Source: an uncultured Devosia sp. (GTDB lineage Bacteria > Pseudomonadota > Alphaproteobacteria > Rhizobiales > Devosiaceae). Taken from it: DNA of 63,842 bases. Below the pieces are notes generated by a model. The model was not told the origin of the DNA, made no database searches, and saw only the letters and a list, made by a program, of their open reading frames with translations. Position numbers and translations under genes: made by a program. Of the stretch, positions 43,607 through 54,817 are shown in pieces (position 1 is the stretch's first letter; the number at the start of each line of letters is the position of its first letter). The DNA lies in NCBI RefSeq assembly GCF_913055165.1, contig NZ_CAJXJS010000019.1, positions 1 through 63,842 on the forward strand. The letters are read 5' to 3'.

Positions 43607-45424
43607 ATGACAGATCAGGCCGTTCCGGCACAAGCCAATCCTGAAAAGATCGTCTCCGAAGTCCGCGCTGCCCCGCGCCAGCTTCAGCCCCTGCGCCGTT
43701 TGGTGCCGTTTCTGCTGCGCTATCCTGTGCGGCTATCTCTGACTGTCGTCTTCCTGCTGATCTCGGCCATTTCCTCGCTGGCCATTCCCGCCATTCTGGG
43801 CGGTGCGATCGACGAAGGCTTTGTCGCGCAGAATATTGACATGGTGGGCCAATATGGCTGGCTGATCATCGGTATCGCCGCAATCATGGCCGTCGCCAGC
43901 GGCGCACGCTTCTATTTCATCTCGGTCATTGGCGAGCGGGTCGTGGCCGATCTCCGGCAGGCCGTGTTCTCCCATCTGCTGCGCCTCGAGACCCGCTATT
44001 TCGACACCCACAGGGTGGGCGAACTGACCAGCCGCCTCAATGGCGACACCGTCTCGATCCGCAACGCGGTCGGGTCCAGCTTCTCGCTGGCCCTGCGCTC
44101 CATGGTCACCATTATCGGCGCGCTGATCATGATGATCCTGACCAGCCCGGTCCTCACCCTGGGGGTGGTTGTGGCGCTGCCCGCCATTCTCATTCCGGTC
44201 ATGGTCTATGCCCGGCGCCTGCGTGGCATGTCGCGTCGGACGCAGGATGCGCTGGCGGACCTGTCGGCCATGGCAACCGAAATGCTGGGGGCCAACCGGA
44301 CGGTCAAGGCCTTCACCCAGGAAGAGGTGCAGGCGGTCCATTACAATGCAAGCAGCGAAACCAGCTATCGGGCCGAGGTCAAGCGCCTGGGGGCTCGCGC
44401 CTTTCTGGTGGGTCTGGTGATTTTCCTGGGCACGGCTTCGCTGGTGGGCCTCGTCTGGTGGGGCGCCCGCTCGGTTTTCGAGGGCTCGGTTACGGCGGGA
44501 CAATTGGCCCAGTTCCTCGTTTATGCGCTCATGGCCTCGGGTGCCCTCACCAATGTGTCCGAAGTGCTGGGCAATCTGCAAAGCGTGGCCGGCGCCACTG
44601 AACGCCTCACCGAAATCCTCGATACCGATGCCGAGATTGTCGATCCGGTTACTCCCGTCGCTTTGCCCGAGCCGCCGCTGGGCACCGTGGCTTTCGACCA
44701 GGTCAGCTTTTCCTATAGCGGGCCAGGCGGCGAGAATGTTCTCGACAATGTCAGTTTCTCGGTCGGCAAGGGCGAGACAGTCGCGCTGGTCGGACCCTCA
44801 GGTTCGGGCAAGTCGACGACCCTGTCGCTCCTGCAGCGCTTCTACGATGTTCATGCGGGAAGTGTTTCGGTCGATGGCGTGGATATTCGCAAGCTGAAAC
44901 TCAGCGATCTGCGGCAGCGCTTTGCCTATGTCGAGCAGGAGCCGATCATCTTTGCCGGTACCATTGCCGAGAACATCCGCTTCGGTAAGCCCGATGCGGG
45001 AATGGACGAGGTGGTCGCGGCCGCCAAAGCGGCGCTCGTGGACGATTTCGTCGCTGATCTGCCCAAGGGCTACGACACGGTGGTGGGCGAGCGGGGCGTC
45101 ATGCTCTCCGGTGGACAGAAGCAGCGACTGGCCATTGCCCGCGCCATTCTCAAGAACGCGCCCATTCTGTTGCTCGACGAGGCGACGTCGGCGCTCGACG
45201 CGCGATCCGAGCAATTGGTGCAATTGGCGCTGGAGCATCTGATGGCCGGGCGCACCACGCTGGTCATCGCGCATAGGCTGGCCACCATTCGCGATGCCGA
45301 CACTATCCTGGTGCTCGACGGCGGCAAGATCATCGACCAGGGCACGCATGACGAACTTGTCGCCAAGGGCGGACGCTATGCCGAGCTGGCCAAATTGCAG
45401 TTCCGGCTGGGCGAGGCGGTTTAG
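43607..45424 (+). CDS. ABC exporter, fused permease and ATPase
   Basis: A 605-residue half-transporter: six helices of a type I exporter (about 30-320) followed by a nucleotide-binding domain with Walker A GPSGSGKST (about 398), signature LSGGQKQR (about 503) and Walker B ILLLDEATSALD (about 521-532). It acts as a dimer in the inner membrane and resembles MsbA/lipid- or drug-exporter subfamilies. Substrate unknown. Confidence 0.92.
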   Translation: MTDQAVPAQANPEKIVSEVRAAPRQLQPLRRLVPFLLRYPVRLSLTVVFLLISAISSLAIPAILGGAIDEGFVAQNIDMVGQYGWLIIGIAAIMAVASGARFYFISVIGERVVADLRQAVFSHLLRLETRYFDTHRVGELTSRLNGDTVSIRNAVGSSFSLALRSMVTIIGALIMMILTSPVLTLGVVVALPAILIPVMVYARRLRGMSRRTQDALADLSAMATEMLGANRTVKAFTQEEVQAVHYNASSETSYRAEVKRLGARAFLVGLVIFLGTASLVGLVWWGARSVFEGSVTAGQLAQFLVYALMASGALTNVSEVLGNLQSVAGATERLTEILDTDAEIVDPVTPVALPEPPLGTVAFDQVSFSYSGPGGENVLDNVSFSVGKGETVALVGPSGSGKSTTLSLLQRFYDVHAGSVSVDGVDIRKLKLSDLRQRFAYVEQEPIIFAGTIAENIRFGKPDAGMDEVVAAAKAALVDDFVADLPKGYDTVVGERGVMLSGGQKQRLAIARAILKNAPILLLDEATSALDARSEQLVQLALEHLMAGRTTLVIAHRLATIRDADTILVLDGGKIIDQGTHDELVAKGGRYAELAKLQFRLGEAV

Positions 45425-45441
45425 GACCAGCGCCCGCCGCG

Positions 45442-46137
45442 TCACTCCCGCGCGGTGCAAATCTCCATCAGATCCCACAACCGCTCCCGCCCCAGGATCA
45501 GCAGCCAGGGCGTGTCGTCTTTCGGCACGATCTCGACGCGGCCGCCTGTCCCCTCATTGGAGGTGCCGAGCCGACCGGCGGGGTCGAGGAGCAGATCGTT
45601 CATCGGGTAGAAAAGGCCCTCGGTTCGCTCAAACACAATCGGCACCAGGGGGTGCACAGAAATGCGTTCCCTGGGAGTGGCCTCAAAGGCAAACGATCCC
45701 GATACCGCCAGCGCCACGTCCGTCTCATCGACCAGAATGACGCGCCGCCTGTGAGCCACTTCATGCAGGGCGCTGAGCGCAGCCAGGGTGTGGTCCAGGC
45801 GTTTGCCGGTCATGCCCAGGGCCAGCGTCACCGGGGCGCTGGTGGAGTAGAGTGCCTTCTGGAAATCGGTGGTGATCTGTTCGGGAATGTGAATGACCCG
45901 GGTGCGCTCTTCCCAAGCTGCACGGTCCTCGATCGAATCAAGATCGCCCAGGATGGCCTCGGGCACGAGACCTGCCGCACCAATGGCGTTGGCGCCGCCA
46001 TCGGCAGCGACAAGCGCCACATTGCGGGCCGCAAGGTCGCGTAGCAGCGTGAAATCAGCAGTGCCTCCGCCGACGATGGCGAGCGGGCGATCAAAGCTCA
46101 GCAGGGTCTGTTCTGTTGACTGAATGGGGGATTGCAC
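45442..46137 (-). CDS. thiN: Thiamine pyrophosphokinase
   Basis: A 231-residue TPK: AADGGANA, GDLDSI and TTDFQKAL are the three catalytic-domain motifs, and LGMTGKRLDHTLAALSAL completes the active site. It makes thiamine pyrophosphate from thiamine and ATP. It is divergent from the TPP-riboswitch-controlled thiamine ABC transporter, so salvage and activation genes sit side by side. Confidence 0.92.
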   Translation of the reverse strand: MQSPIQSTEQTLLSFDRPLAIVGGGTADFTLLRDLAARNVALVAADGGANAIGAAGLVPEAILGDLDSIEDRAAWEERTRVIHIPEQITTDFQKALYSTSAPVTLALGMTGKRLDHTLAALSALHEVAHRRRVILVDETDVALAVSGSFAFEATPRERISVHPLVPIVFERTEGLFYPMNDLLLDPAGRLGTSNEGTGGRVEIVPKDDTPWLLILGRERLWDLMEICTARE

Positions 46138-46170
46138 TCGGGGTTATCTCTCAATATGGTCCGCACCGTC

Positions 46171-46254
46171 TCGCTGGGGTGTTCCGGTTGCCGCCGGAGC
46201 TGAGAGTTACCCATAGAACCTGAACCAGGTCATGCTGGCGGAGGAAGTTCGAGA
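46171..46254 (+). promoter_or_regulatory. TPP riboswitch (THI box)
   Basis: The conserved landmarks are in order: GGGGTG (46176-46181), CTGAGA (46200-46205), ACCC, GAACCTGAACC and the closing ATGCTGGCGGAGGAA block. They form the two-arm TPP aptamer. It precedes thiB by 82 bp, so high thiamine pyrophosphate should shut down the thiBPQ importer. Confidence 0.93.
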
Positions 46255-46335
46255 TGGCAAGGGTGCCCTCGCGCGTCCTATACCATTGACACATCCCTTC
46301 ACCCATGGCCGCACACCGAACGAAGGGAGACCATC

Positions 46336-47340
46336 ATGGTCAAATCCTCCTCGCTGGCGTTTGCGGTCCTTTTTGCCGGACTTTCCGGCACCGCACTCGC
46401 TCAGGACAAGCCGACCCTCACCATCTACACCTATGATGGCTTTGCCTCCGAATGGGGCCCAGGCGTGCCCCTCAAGGAGGGCTTTGAAGCCACTTGCAAC
46501 TGCACGGTCAACTGGGTCGCTGCCGACAGCTCCATTGGCACCCTGCGCAAGGTGCAGCTTGAGGGCGAGAGCACCGAGGCCGATATCATTCTGGGTCTCG
46601 ATACAGCTATTGCCGGGGAAGCGCGTGAAACTGGGCTGTTCGCCGAGCATGGCCTGGAGCTCAGCCATCTCGACCTGCCGGGTGAGTGGACTGACGCGCA
46701 ATTCGTGCCCTTCGACTATTCGCATTTCGCCTTCATGTGGGACACCGACACCATGGAGGCGCCGCCGGCTTCGTTCGAAGAGCTGATTGCGCTCGATGAC
46801 GACATCAAGATCGCCATCCAGGACCCGCGTTCGGCAACGCCTGGGCTCGGGCTCCTGCTCTGGGTCAAGGCCGCCTATGGCGACCGTGCGCCCGAAATCT
46901 GGGCTGGTCTCAAGCCGCACATCCTCACCATCACGCGGGAGTGGAGCGAGAGCTATTCGCTGTTCCTGGATGGCGAAGCCGACATGGTGCTGTCCTACAC
47001 CACCTCGCCAGCCTATCATATCTTCGATGCGGATGATCACACCATCAAGGCGGCGATGTTCGAAGAGGGACATTTCCCGCAGATCGAGGTGGCCGGCATC
47101 CTCAAGTCGTCCGACCAGCAGGATCTGGCGCGCGATTTCCTGGCCTATCTGACTTCGGTTGAAGGCCAGAGCGTCATCCCGACCACCAATTGGATGTTCC
47201 CGGTGGTGGATCTGGGTGCTGACCTCGATCCGGCCTTTGAAAGCCTGCCGCAGCCGGACAAGACACTGACGCTGGACGAGGCCGAGATCACGGCCAATTC
47301 GGCGGCCTGGATCGACGAGATGCTCGCGGCGGTGCAGTAG
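46336..47340 (+). CDS. thiB: Thiamine ABC transporter substrate-binding protein
   Basis: A 334-residue periplasmic binding protein with a signal peptide (SLAFAVLFAGLSGTALAQ). The TIYTYDGFASEWGPG segment and the WVAADSSIGTLRKVQLE stretch match ThiB/TbpA. AAGGGAG stands 8 nt before the start. First gene of the riboswitch-controlled operon. Confidence 0.93.
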   Translation: MVKSSSLAFAVLFAGLSGTALAQDKPTLTIYTYDGFASEWGPGVPLKEGFEATCNCTVNWVAADSSIGTLRKVQLEGESTEADIILGLDTAIAGEARETGLFAEHGLELSHLDLPGEWTDAQFVPFDYSHFAFMWDTDTMEAPPASFEELIALDDDIKIAIQDPRSATPGLGLLLWVKAAYGDRAPEIWAGLKPHILTITREWSESYSLFLDGEADMVLSYTTSPAYHIFDADDHTIKAAMFEEGHFPQIEVAGILKSSDQQDLARDFLAYLTSVEGQSVIPTTNWMFPVVDLGADLDPAFESLPQPDKTLTLDEAEITANSAAWIDEMLAAVQ

Positions 47341-47388
47341 CATGCATCGCATGCCTGGTGTCACCCCACCCTCTTTCCTTCTTCCCTC

Positions 47389-47504
47389 AAATCTCTCCAC
47401 CGGAGAGATTTGCCCTGCGGGACGGCTCGAAGCCCATCAAGGGGAGGGAGGCGAAGGGTCGTGCCGCCTGCGCTCATCGTCTCCCTCCCCCTCGTGGGGA
47501 GGGA
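47389..47504 (+). repeat. Two hairpins in the thiB-thiP intergenic region
   Basis: AAATCTCTCC (47389-47398) pairs perfectly with GGAGAGATTT (47402-47411). Downstream TCCCTCCCC (47482-47490) pairs perfectly with GGGGAGGGA (47496-47504), embedded in a G/C-rich tract of a kind often repeated in Hyphomicrobiales genomes. The 207-bp gap is unusual for an ABC operon; the hairpins may stabilise thiB mRNA and lower permease expression. Confidence 0.6.
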
Positions 47505-47547
47505 TCAAGGGTGGGGGTGGCCTCGCCAGGTGGCTGGTATTCTGACA

Positions 47548-49123
47548 ATGCTGACCCTCCCACGCCGCCCCATCCGCGTCGCGTCGGCCGCGATCCTCAC
47601 GCTCGCCATCGCAGCGCTGATCGCGGCGGTGTTGTGGGCGATCCTGGCGGCGGCCACTGATGCATCCGGCGGATCGCGCATCGACATCGCTCACCTGTTG
47701 CGCATGACAGCGCTGCAGGCGGGGCTGACCATGGTGCTGTCGCTGCTGGTCGGCACGGCTCTGGCCTGGGCGCTTAACCGATTGCGCTTTTTCGGGCGCG
47801 ATCTCGTGGTGGGCCTGTTTGCCGCGGCCATCGTCACGCCGGGCATGGTGGTGGCCTTTGGCCTGCTCTCGATCTGGGGCCGCAATGGCTGGATCAACCA
47901 GATCGCCGACACCTTATTCGGCATCACCTTTGACAGTCCGGCCTATGGCCTATCGGGTATCCTGCTGGCGCATGTCGTTCTGGACGGGGCATTTGCCGCC
48001 CGCATCCTGCTGGCTCGGCTCGATGCCATTCCTCAAAGCCGGCTTAAAATGGGACAGTCGCTTGGTTTGTCGGCCTGGAAGCGTTTTGCGCTCATTGATT
48101 GGCCGGCTTTGCGCGGCAGCCTGCCGGGGCTGGGGGCCATCATTTTCCTTTTGGCCTTCACCAGCTTCCCGATCGTCCTGCTGCTCGGCGGTGGGCCGGC
48201 TAACCAGACATTGGAAGTGGCCATCTATACCGCCGTGCGGCTCGATTTCGATCTCGTCGGAGCGGTGCGGCTGGCCCTGACCCAGATTGCCGTATGCTCC
48301 CTCGTCATTGTCGTGGCCTCGGCCTTTTCTCCGATTCCTTCGGCACTCGGCCGGTCGGTCCAACCGCGGTGGCGGGATGCGGCACCGGTCAGGGCCTTGC
48401 AGTGGTTCACTTTGGCCTTGGGGGCGATTGGCTTCGCGCTGCCGCTTGTTTCGGTGCTCTACGATGGCTTGGGTGCCGGGCTGGTGCGGGTGCTCGGCCA
48501 GGCAAGCTTCTGGTGGTCGACCCTGACCAGCATCAGCATCGGCGCCAGTTCCGCGCTTCTGACGCTGGTGCTCGCGCTGGTCCTGGCTTTGGGGCGCAGC
48601 GCCGTTGAGCATCGGGTGGCCAGAACGGTGTTGAATATCCCGGCCTATGCCTATCTTGCCGTCCCGGCGGTGGTGTTGTCGCTTGGCTTCTTCCTTTTGG
48701 TCCGCGCCTCGGGTGTCAGTGTAAGCCTGGCCGCGCCGATTGTGGTGGTGATTGCCAACAGCCTTTTGTCGCTGCCTTTTGCTATCGCCACGCTCGGCCC
48801 GCCGCTCGATGCCATCATGCGCACGCGCGGCAAGCTGATCCGGTCGCTGGGGCTGTCTGGCTGGCACCAATTCAGCCGGATCGAGTATCCGCTGCTCGGG
48901 CGCGACATCGGGCTGATGCTGGCTCTGGCCTTCTGCTTTTCGCTCGGAGACCTGGGGGTCATTGCCCTCTTCGGTACGCAGGATTTCCAGACCCTGCCGC
49001 TGCTGATGTATCGTGCGCTGGGCTCTTACAAGACCAATGATGCCGCCGCGATCGCGGCCCTGCTGCTGATCTTCACCATCGCTGCCTTTGTCGGGCTGCC
49101 GCGCCTTGTCGAAAGAATCGCCC

Positions 49124-49140
<17 letters not shown>
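47548..49140 (+). CDS. thiP: Thiamine ABC transporter permease
   Basis: A 530-residue protein with about twelve helices in two homologous halves, each ending in the cytoplasmic EAA loop (SLGLSAWKRFALIDWPALR and SLGLSGWHQFSRIEYPLLG). This double-length form is typical of ThiP. ATG 47548 starts at the first hydrophobic segment; upstream codons lie in the repeat region. It overlaps thiQ by 17 bp. Confidence 0.93.
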
Positions 49141-49762
<622 letters not shown>

Positions 49763-49789
49763 CCCCTCAATCCTCCCTCGCTACTGGTC

Positions 49790-51826
49790 CTACTGGGCCC
49801 AGGCGGTCAGGACGCGATCAAACAGGGCCTGTGCATCCTCATCCTTTTCCAGGGTGAGAATGGCGTTGCGTCCGGTGCCATAGACAATTGCCAGGTCCAT
49901 CCAGCGGCGCGTGTCGAGCAGCTCGGTATTGGCGGCCAAATCGTCCGGCGAGGCGCTAAGGGCGAACAGGAAAGTATTGCCCACGATCCGCGCCGATGCA
50001 CCGGCCAGAGCCGTGCCGGGAACCAGTTCTTCGTCCTTGAGCAGCACACCGGCCAAGCTCGAAATCGATCCGCCGATGAAGGTGTCAGACACATTGAAGC
50101 TGATTTCCATCAGATGGCTGGCCGGCAGGCTGGGGTCGATATTCTTCCGGATGAGGATGGAGACGCTCATATTGCGCGCCGGGATGCTCGCATTGGCCTG
50201 CAGGGTGGGTTGTCCGATCTCGTCGGTGCCCTCGGTCCATTCCACTGTGCCCGAGAAGGGAACTGTGCTCGCCTGGCCGCCGGTCGAGGCCTCCAGCAAC
50301 AGGGATTGATTGCCGGCCAGATCGACCGGATCGACGCTGGCTGCCGGATCGCTGGTTGCAGCAATCGAGGTGTCCTCGCCCGACAGGCGCTCTTCAGTTT
50401 TGACCTCGCCGGTGCCAATCGAAGGCAGCACGGTCTCGGTGCCCGTGGGGGTCACCGGCTCAGGTGTCGGCTCAAGGCGATCTTCGCTGGTCGCTTCGAG
50501 CGCGCTCGTCGGTTCGGTGGCGGTGGTGGTCGCCGTATTGCCGGGACCGGAAGCGGCTTCTTCGCCCGTTTGCGGCGCGGTCGGCGTACTATCCATGGTG
50601 GGAACGGCCGGCTGTTCCACCGTTTGCGGTTGCACCACGGCGGTCTGGCTGCGGCCGAACATCTGGTCGAGATCGACATAACCTTCACGCCAGGCCCAGA
50701 ACCCGGCGCCACCGACACCCGCCAGCAGCAGCGCAAAAACGATCAGGAAAATGGTCAAGCCGGCGCCCGAACGCCGTTCGGCGCCCGCGGGATCGAAACT
50801 GGCGTCGGCCTCGGGGTCGGGCGTGGCGGTGGCGTCAGGTTCGGCATGATCCGGCAGGGGCTCGGTCGGTTCGCCCCGGGCCTCGCGATCCAGCGTTTCT
50901 ATGGCGCGTTCGATAGCCCCTTCGGCCGCCCGCGCATCATCCTGCTCCACCTCGACTTCGCGCACCGCGGAAAGGGCCGGGTCCACCGGAATGGGCGGAT
51001 CGATCAGCACCGGCTCGGTGCTGATGGCCTGGCTGGCCAGCGCCGTGCTGCCCATGACAGGCTCGACGCGCGGTGCCAGGGAGACCGGGGTGACCGAAGC
51101 TGCCGGCTTGACCGTCTGTTCTGCTGCCGGGCCGCGGGACATGAAAGGGAAGCCCCGTGCCGGACGGGGCGGTTCCACCGGTGCTTCAGCCGCCTTGGTT
51201 GCGGCGTGCCCGGGCGCCCCGGCTTCGCTCACATCCTCATTGGCGGTGACTTTGGCGCCGCTGGTCTCTGCGGCCTGGGCAATGATGTCTTCGATAGAGG
51301 TTGGCGCGCTGGAGGCAGTCTTTGCCTCAGCATCCTGCGTGTCGGGCGCTCGCTCCTCTGATGCGGCGGTATCGGACACCGGCGGCAAGGGTTGCACGGC
51401 ATCGGATTTGACCGCTTCGGAGTCCGCCTCGGGTTCGTCGGATATTGCCGGCTCGGGCCCGATTGCGGTGTCGGGCGCTGCGTCGCTTTCGTCCTCTGCG
51501 GGGGGCGGAGCGGCCGGAGCGGGCGAGGGGGGCGGTGTCGGTTCGGAGCGCGGTGGAACGGCCGCCGGCGCAGCACGCGCGCTCAGCGGACCTTCCCGTC
51601 CCAGGCTGATCACCGCTTCACTGGCTTCCTGTTCGACCTGGCGAATGCAGTCTTCGAGCTGCAGGCGATGCTGGGTGATGTCGCGTGCGGGCAGAGGAGG
51701 CTGAATGGCGCGCAACTGGCCGACCAGGGCCGAACGCGCCTTTTCATAGACCGCGCGCCGCGCGGCCCCGTTATTCTCCGGAAGCGCCGAGATCGCCCGA
51801 CGCAACAGCTCCTTGTAATCCGCCAT
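49790..51826 (-). CDS. Large single-pass membrane protein of unknown function
   Basis: A 678-residue protein. A short helical N-terminus (residues 1-75, MADYKELLRRAISALPENNG) is followed by about 270 residues of Ala/Pro/Glu-rich low-complexity sequence, one transmembrane helix (about 355-378, GLTIFLIVFALLLAGVGG) and a C-terminal domain of about 170 residues (SGTVEWTEGTDEIGQ ... ARNMSVSILIRKN) that would face the periplasm. The architecture suggests an envelope or polarity-related scaffold. The C-terminal domain looks folded, but I recognise no named family. Confidence 0.8.
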   Translation of the reverse strand: MADYKELLRRAISALPENNGAARRAVYEKARSALVGQLRAIQPPLPARDITQHRLQLEDCIRQVEQEASEAVISLGREGPLSARAAPAAVPPRSEPTPPPSPAPAAPPPAEDESDAAPDTAIGPEPAISDEPEADSEAVKSDAVQPLPPVSDTAASEERAPDTQDAEAKTASSAPTSIEDIIAQAAETSGAKVTANEDVSEAGAPGHAATKAAEAPVEPPRPARGFPFMSRGPAAEQTVKPAASVTPVSLAPRVEPVMGSTALASQAISTEPVLIDPPIPVDPALSAVREVEVEQDDARAAEGAIERAIETLDREARGEPTEPLPDHAEPDATATPDPEADASFDPAGAERRSGAGLTIFLIVFALLLAGVGGAGFWAWREGYVDLDQMFGRSQTAVVQPQTVEQPAVPTMDSTPTAPQTGEEAASGPGNTATTTATEPTSALEATSEDRLEPTPEPVTPTGTETVLPSIGTGEVKTEERLSGEDTSIAATSDPAASVDPVDLAGNQSLLLEASTGGQASTVPFSGTVEWTEGTDEIGQPTLQANASIPARNMSVSILIRKNIDPSLPASHLMEISFNVSDTFIGGSISSLAGVLLKDEELVPGTALAGASARIVGNTFLFALSASPDDLAANTELLDTRRWMDLAIVYGTGRNAILTLEKDEDAQALFDRVLTAWAQ

Positions 51827-51874
51827 CGGCTACTTGGTACTCACTCTTGCAGCGCAGTCTTGTATCAAAATTTC

Positions 51875-53164
<1,290 letters not shown>

Positions 53165-53317
53165 ATTTCAGTCTTCCCCAAACAAGGCACACGAAAAGGA
53201 CCGGCGCAAAGCAGGTCCACGATGATCGGACGTTAGGTCCCCCCGGCCGGCTTTGTCGGGTTTGATTGCGGCCGAATAACTGATAAGTCCGATTGTCCTT
53301 ACATCACCCGGGCGACG

Positions 53318-54277
53318 ATGACAAAGCCGCAACATGAGCAAAGTAGCGGCTTTTTCGCCCGCGTTCTGGAACAGCCTTATCTGCTACTGGTGCTGGCGCC
53401 GTTGTTCTGGGGCGGCAATGTGGTGGCCGCCAAGCTCACCGTTGGGCAAATCGACCCATTTTTGCTGCTGGCCAGCCGTTGCGTTCTGGCGACCAGCTTC
53501 ATCCTGCCCTTCGCCTGGCCCCATCTGAAAGGGGATTGGGATGTGGTGCGCCGGCATTGGCTGGTGCTGATGGCCTATGGCGCGGTCGGCTACGCGCTGT
53601 TCAACGGTTTTCTCTATCTGGGGCTGCAAACCACCACGGCGGTCAACTCGGCGATCGAGCAGGGCTCGCTGCCCATGCTCATTTTGGGCGCCAATTTCAT
53701 CATCTTCCGGGTACGGGCCAAGCTGATCCAGATCCTCGGCGTATTGCTGGCCATAACCGGGGTGGCTCTTACGGCAACCCATGGTGATCTGGGGCGGATC
53801 GTGACGCTCGACATCAATATCGGCGACGGTTTTGTCATGCTCGCCTGCCTGGCATACACCAGCTACACCCTGGCGCTGCGCTTCCGCCCCAAGATGCATA
53901 TCTTGAGCTTCATGGCGGTGAGCTTTTCCGGTGCGGCGATTACCGCGGTGATCATGCTGGCCTTCTCGCCGGGTGGGCTGGGGCAGGTGGCAACGCTGGG
54001 TTCGGCGCCGCCGGTGGTCTGGGCCGTCATCGCCTATGTGGCGATCTTTCCGTCGATGTTCAGCCAGGTCGCCTATGCGCGCGGCGTCGAGCTGGTCGGC
54101 GCCAACCGCGCTGCGCCCAGCCACAACCTCATCCCGGTCTTCGGGACGCTGGGCTCGGTGATCATCCTTGGCGAAACGCTCGAAGCCTATCATTTCATCG
54201 CCGCCGCTATCATCTTCAGCGGCATCCTGCTGGCGGAGTGGGCGGCGCGTCGCAGCGCTCTACGCAGTTCTCCGTAA
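53318..54277 (+). CDS. EamA/DMT-family permease
   Basis: A 319-residue transporter with ten helices and two EamA repeats (LAPLFWGGNVVAAKLTVGQI at the start and YVAIFPSMFSQVAYARGVEL in the second half). DMT members export amino acids, metabolites or drugs. Substrate unknown. Confidence 0.9.
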   Translation: MTKPQHEQSSGFFARVLEQPYLLLVLAPLFWGGNVVAAKLTVGQIDPFLLLASRCVLATSFILPFAWPHLKGDWDVVRRHWLVLMAYGAVGYALFNGFLYLGLQTTTAVNSAIEQGSLPMLILGANFIIFRVRAKLIQILGVLLAITGVALTATHGDLGRIVTLDINIGDGFVMLACLAYTSYTLALRFRPKMHILSFMAVSFSGAAITAVIMLAFSPGGLGQVATLGSAPPVVWAVIAYVAIFPSMFSQVAYARGVELVGANRAAPSHNLIPVFGTLGSVIILGETLEAYHFIAAAIIFSGILLAEWAARRSALRSSP

Positions 54278-54328
54278 TTGCCATTGGCATGTCGCTGTGT
54301 TCCTTCTTTGTTCGAAGGGAGATTGCTT

Positions 54329-54790
54329 ATGTCGATGATGATAATTGTGTTTTCCAATCGGACTGCGAGCATGCGCGAGTGGCAGGCCGGCCTTGATGCG
54401 GACGGCTTTGACCTGCTGCTCTACCAATCGGCAGTTTTCGAGGAGTTGAGCGGTTTCCTGCCCGTTCGACTGGATGGGGCGGGGACCGGATTTGAAGTCT
54501 TCCACGAAGATTGTGCCGCCCTTGTCAGCGAACTCGGCGAGGAAGGTTGGGACGTTGGCGGACCCTGGCAGTATGCCATGTCGTTCTATTTCGGCGGAGA
54601 TTCTCGAGAGCTCATTTCGGTCCTTGCGGCAGCAGGCAGCTATGCTCGGATAACCGGGGGCATCGTCTTTGACGGTGAGGAGGCCAAGGTGCAGCAGCCA
54701 GCAGAGGTCCTCGAAGAGGCGCGGCGCCTTCGTGATAGCTACAAGGATAAGTTGGGCGCCCCGCGATATGAATGGCGGGACGCCCAATAG
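54329..54790 (+). CDS. Protein of unknown function
   Basis: A 153-residue soluble acidic protein (MSMMIIVFSNRTASMREWQA ... WDVGGPWQYAMSFYFGGDSR). AAGGGAG stands 8 nt before ATG 54329. The layout, alternating beta strands and helices, is a small compact domain; no family recognised. It is convergent with serA. Confidence 0.7.
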   Translation: MSMMIIVFSNRTASMREWQAGLDADGFDLLLYQSAVFEELSGFLPVRLDGAGTGFEVFHEDCAALVSELGEEGWDVGGPWQYAMSFYFGGDSRELISVLAAAGSYARITGGIVFDGEEAKVQQPAEVLEEARRLRDSYKDKLGAPRYEWRDAQ

Positions 54791-54817
54791 GTGTGCATTT
54801 GAGAGACCACCGCGGCC

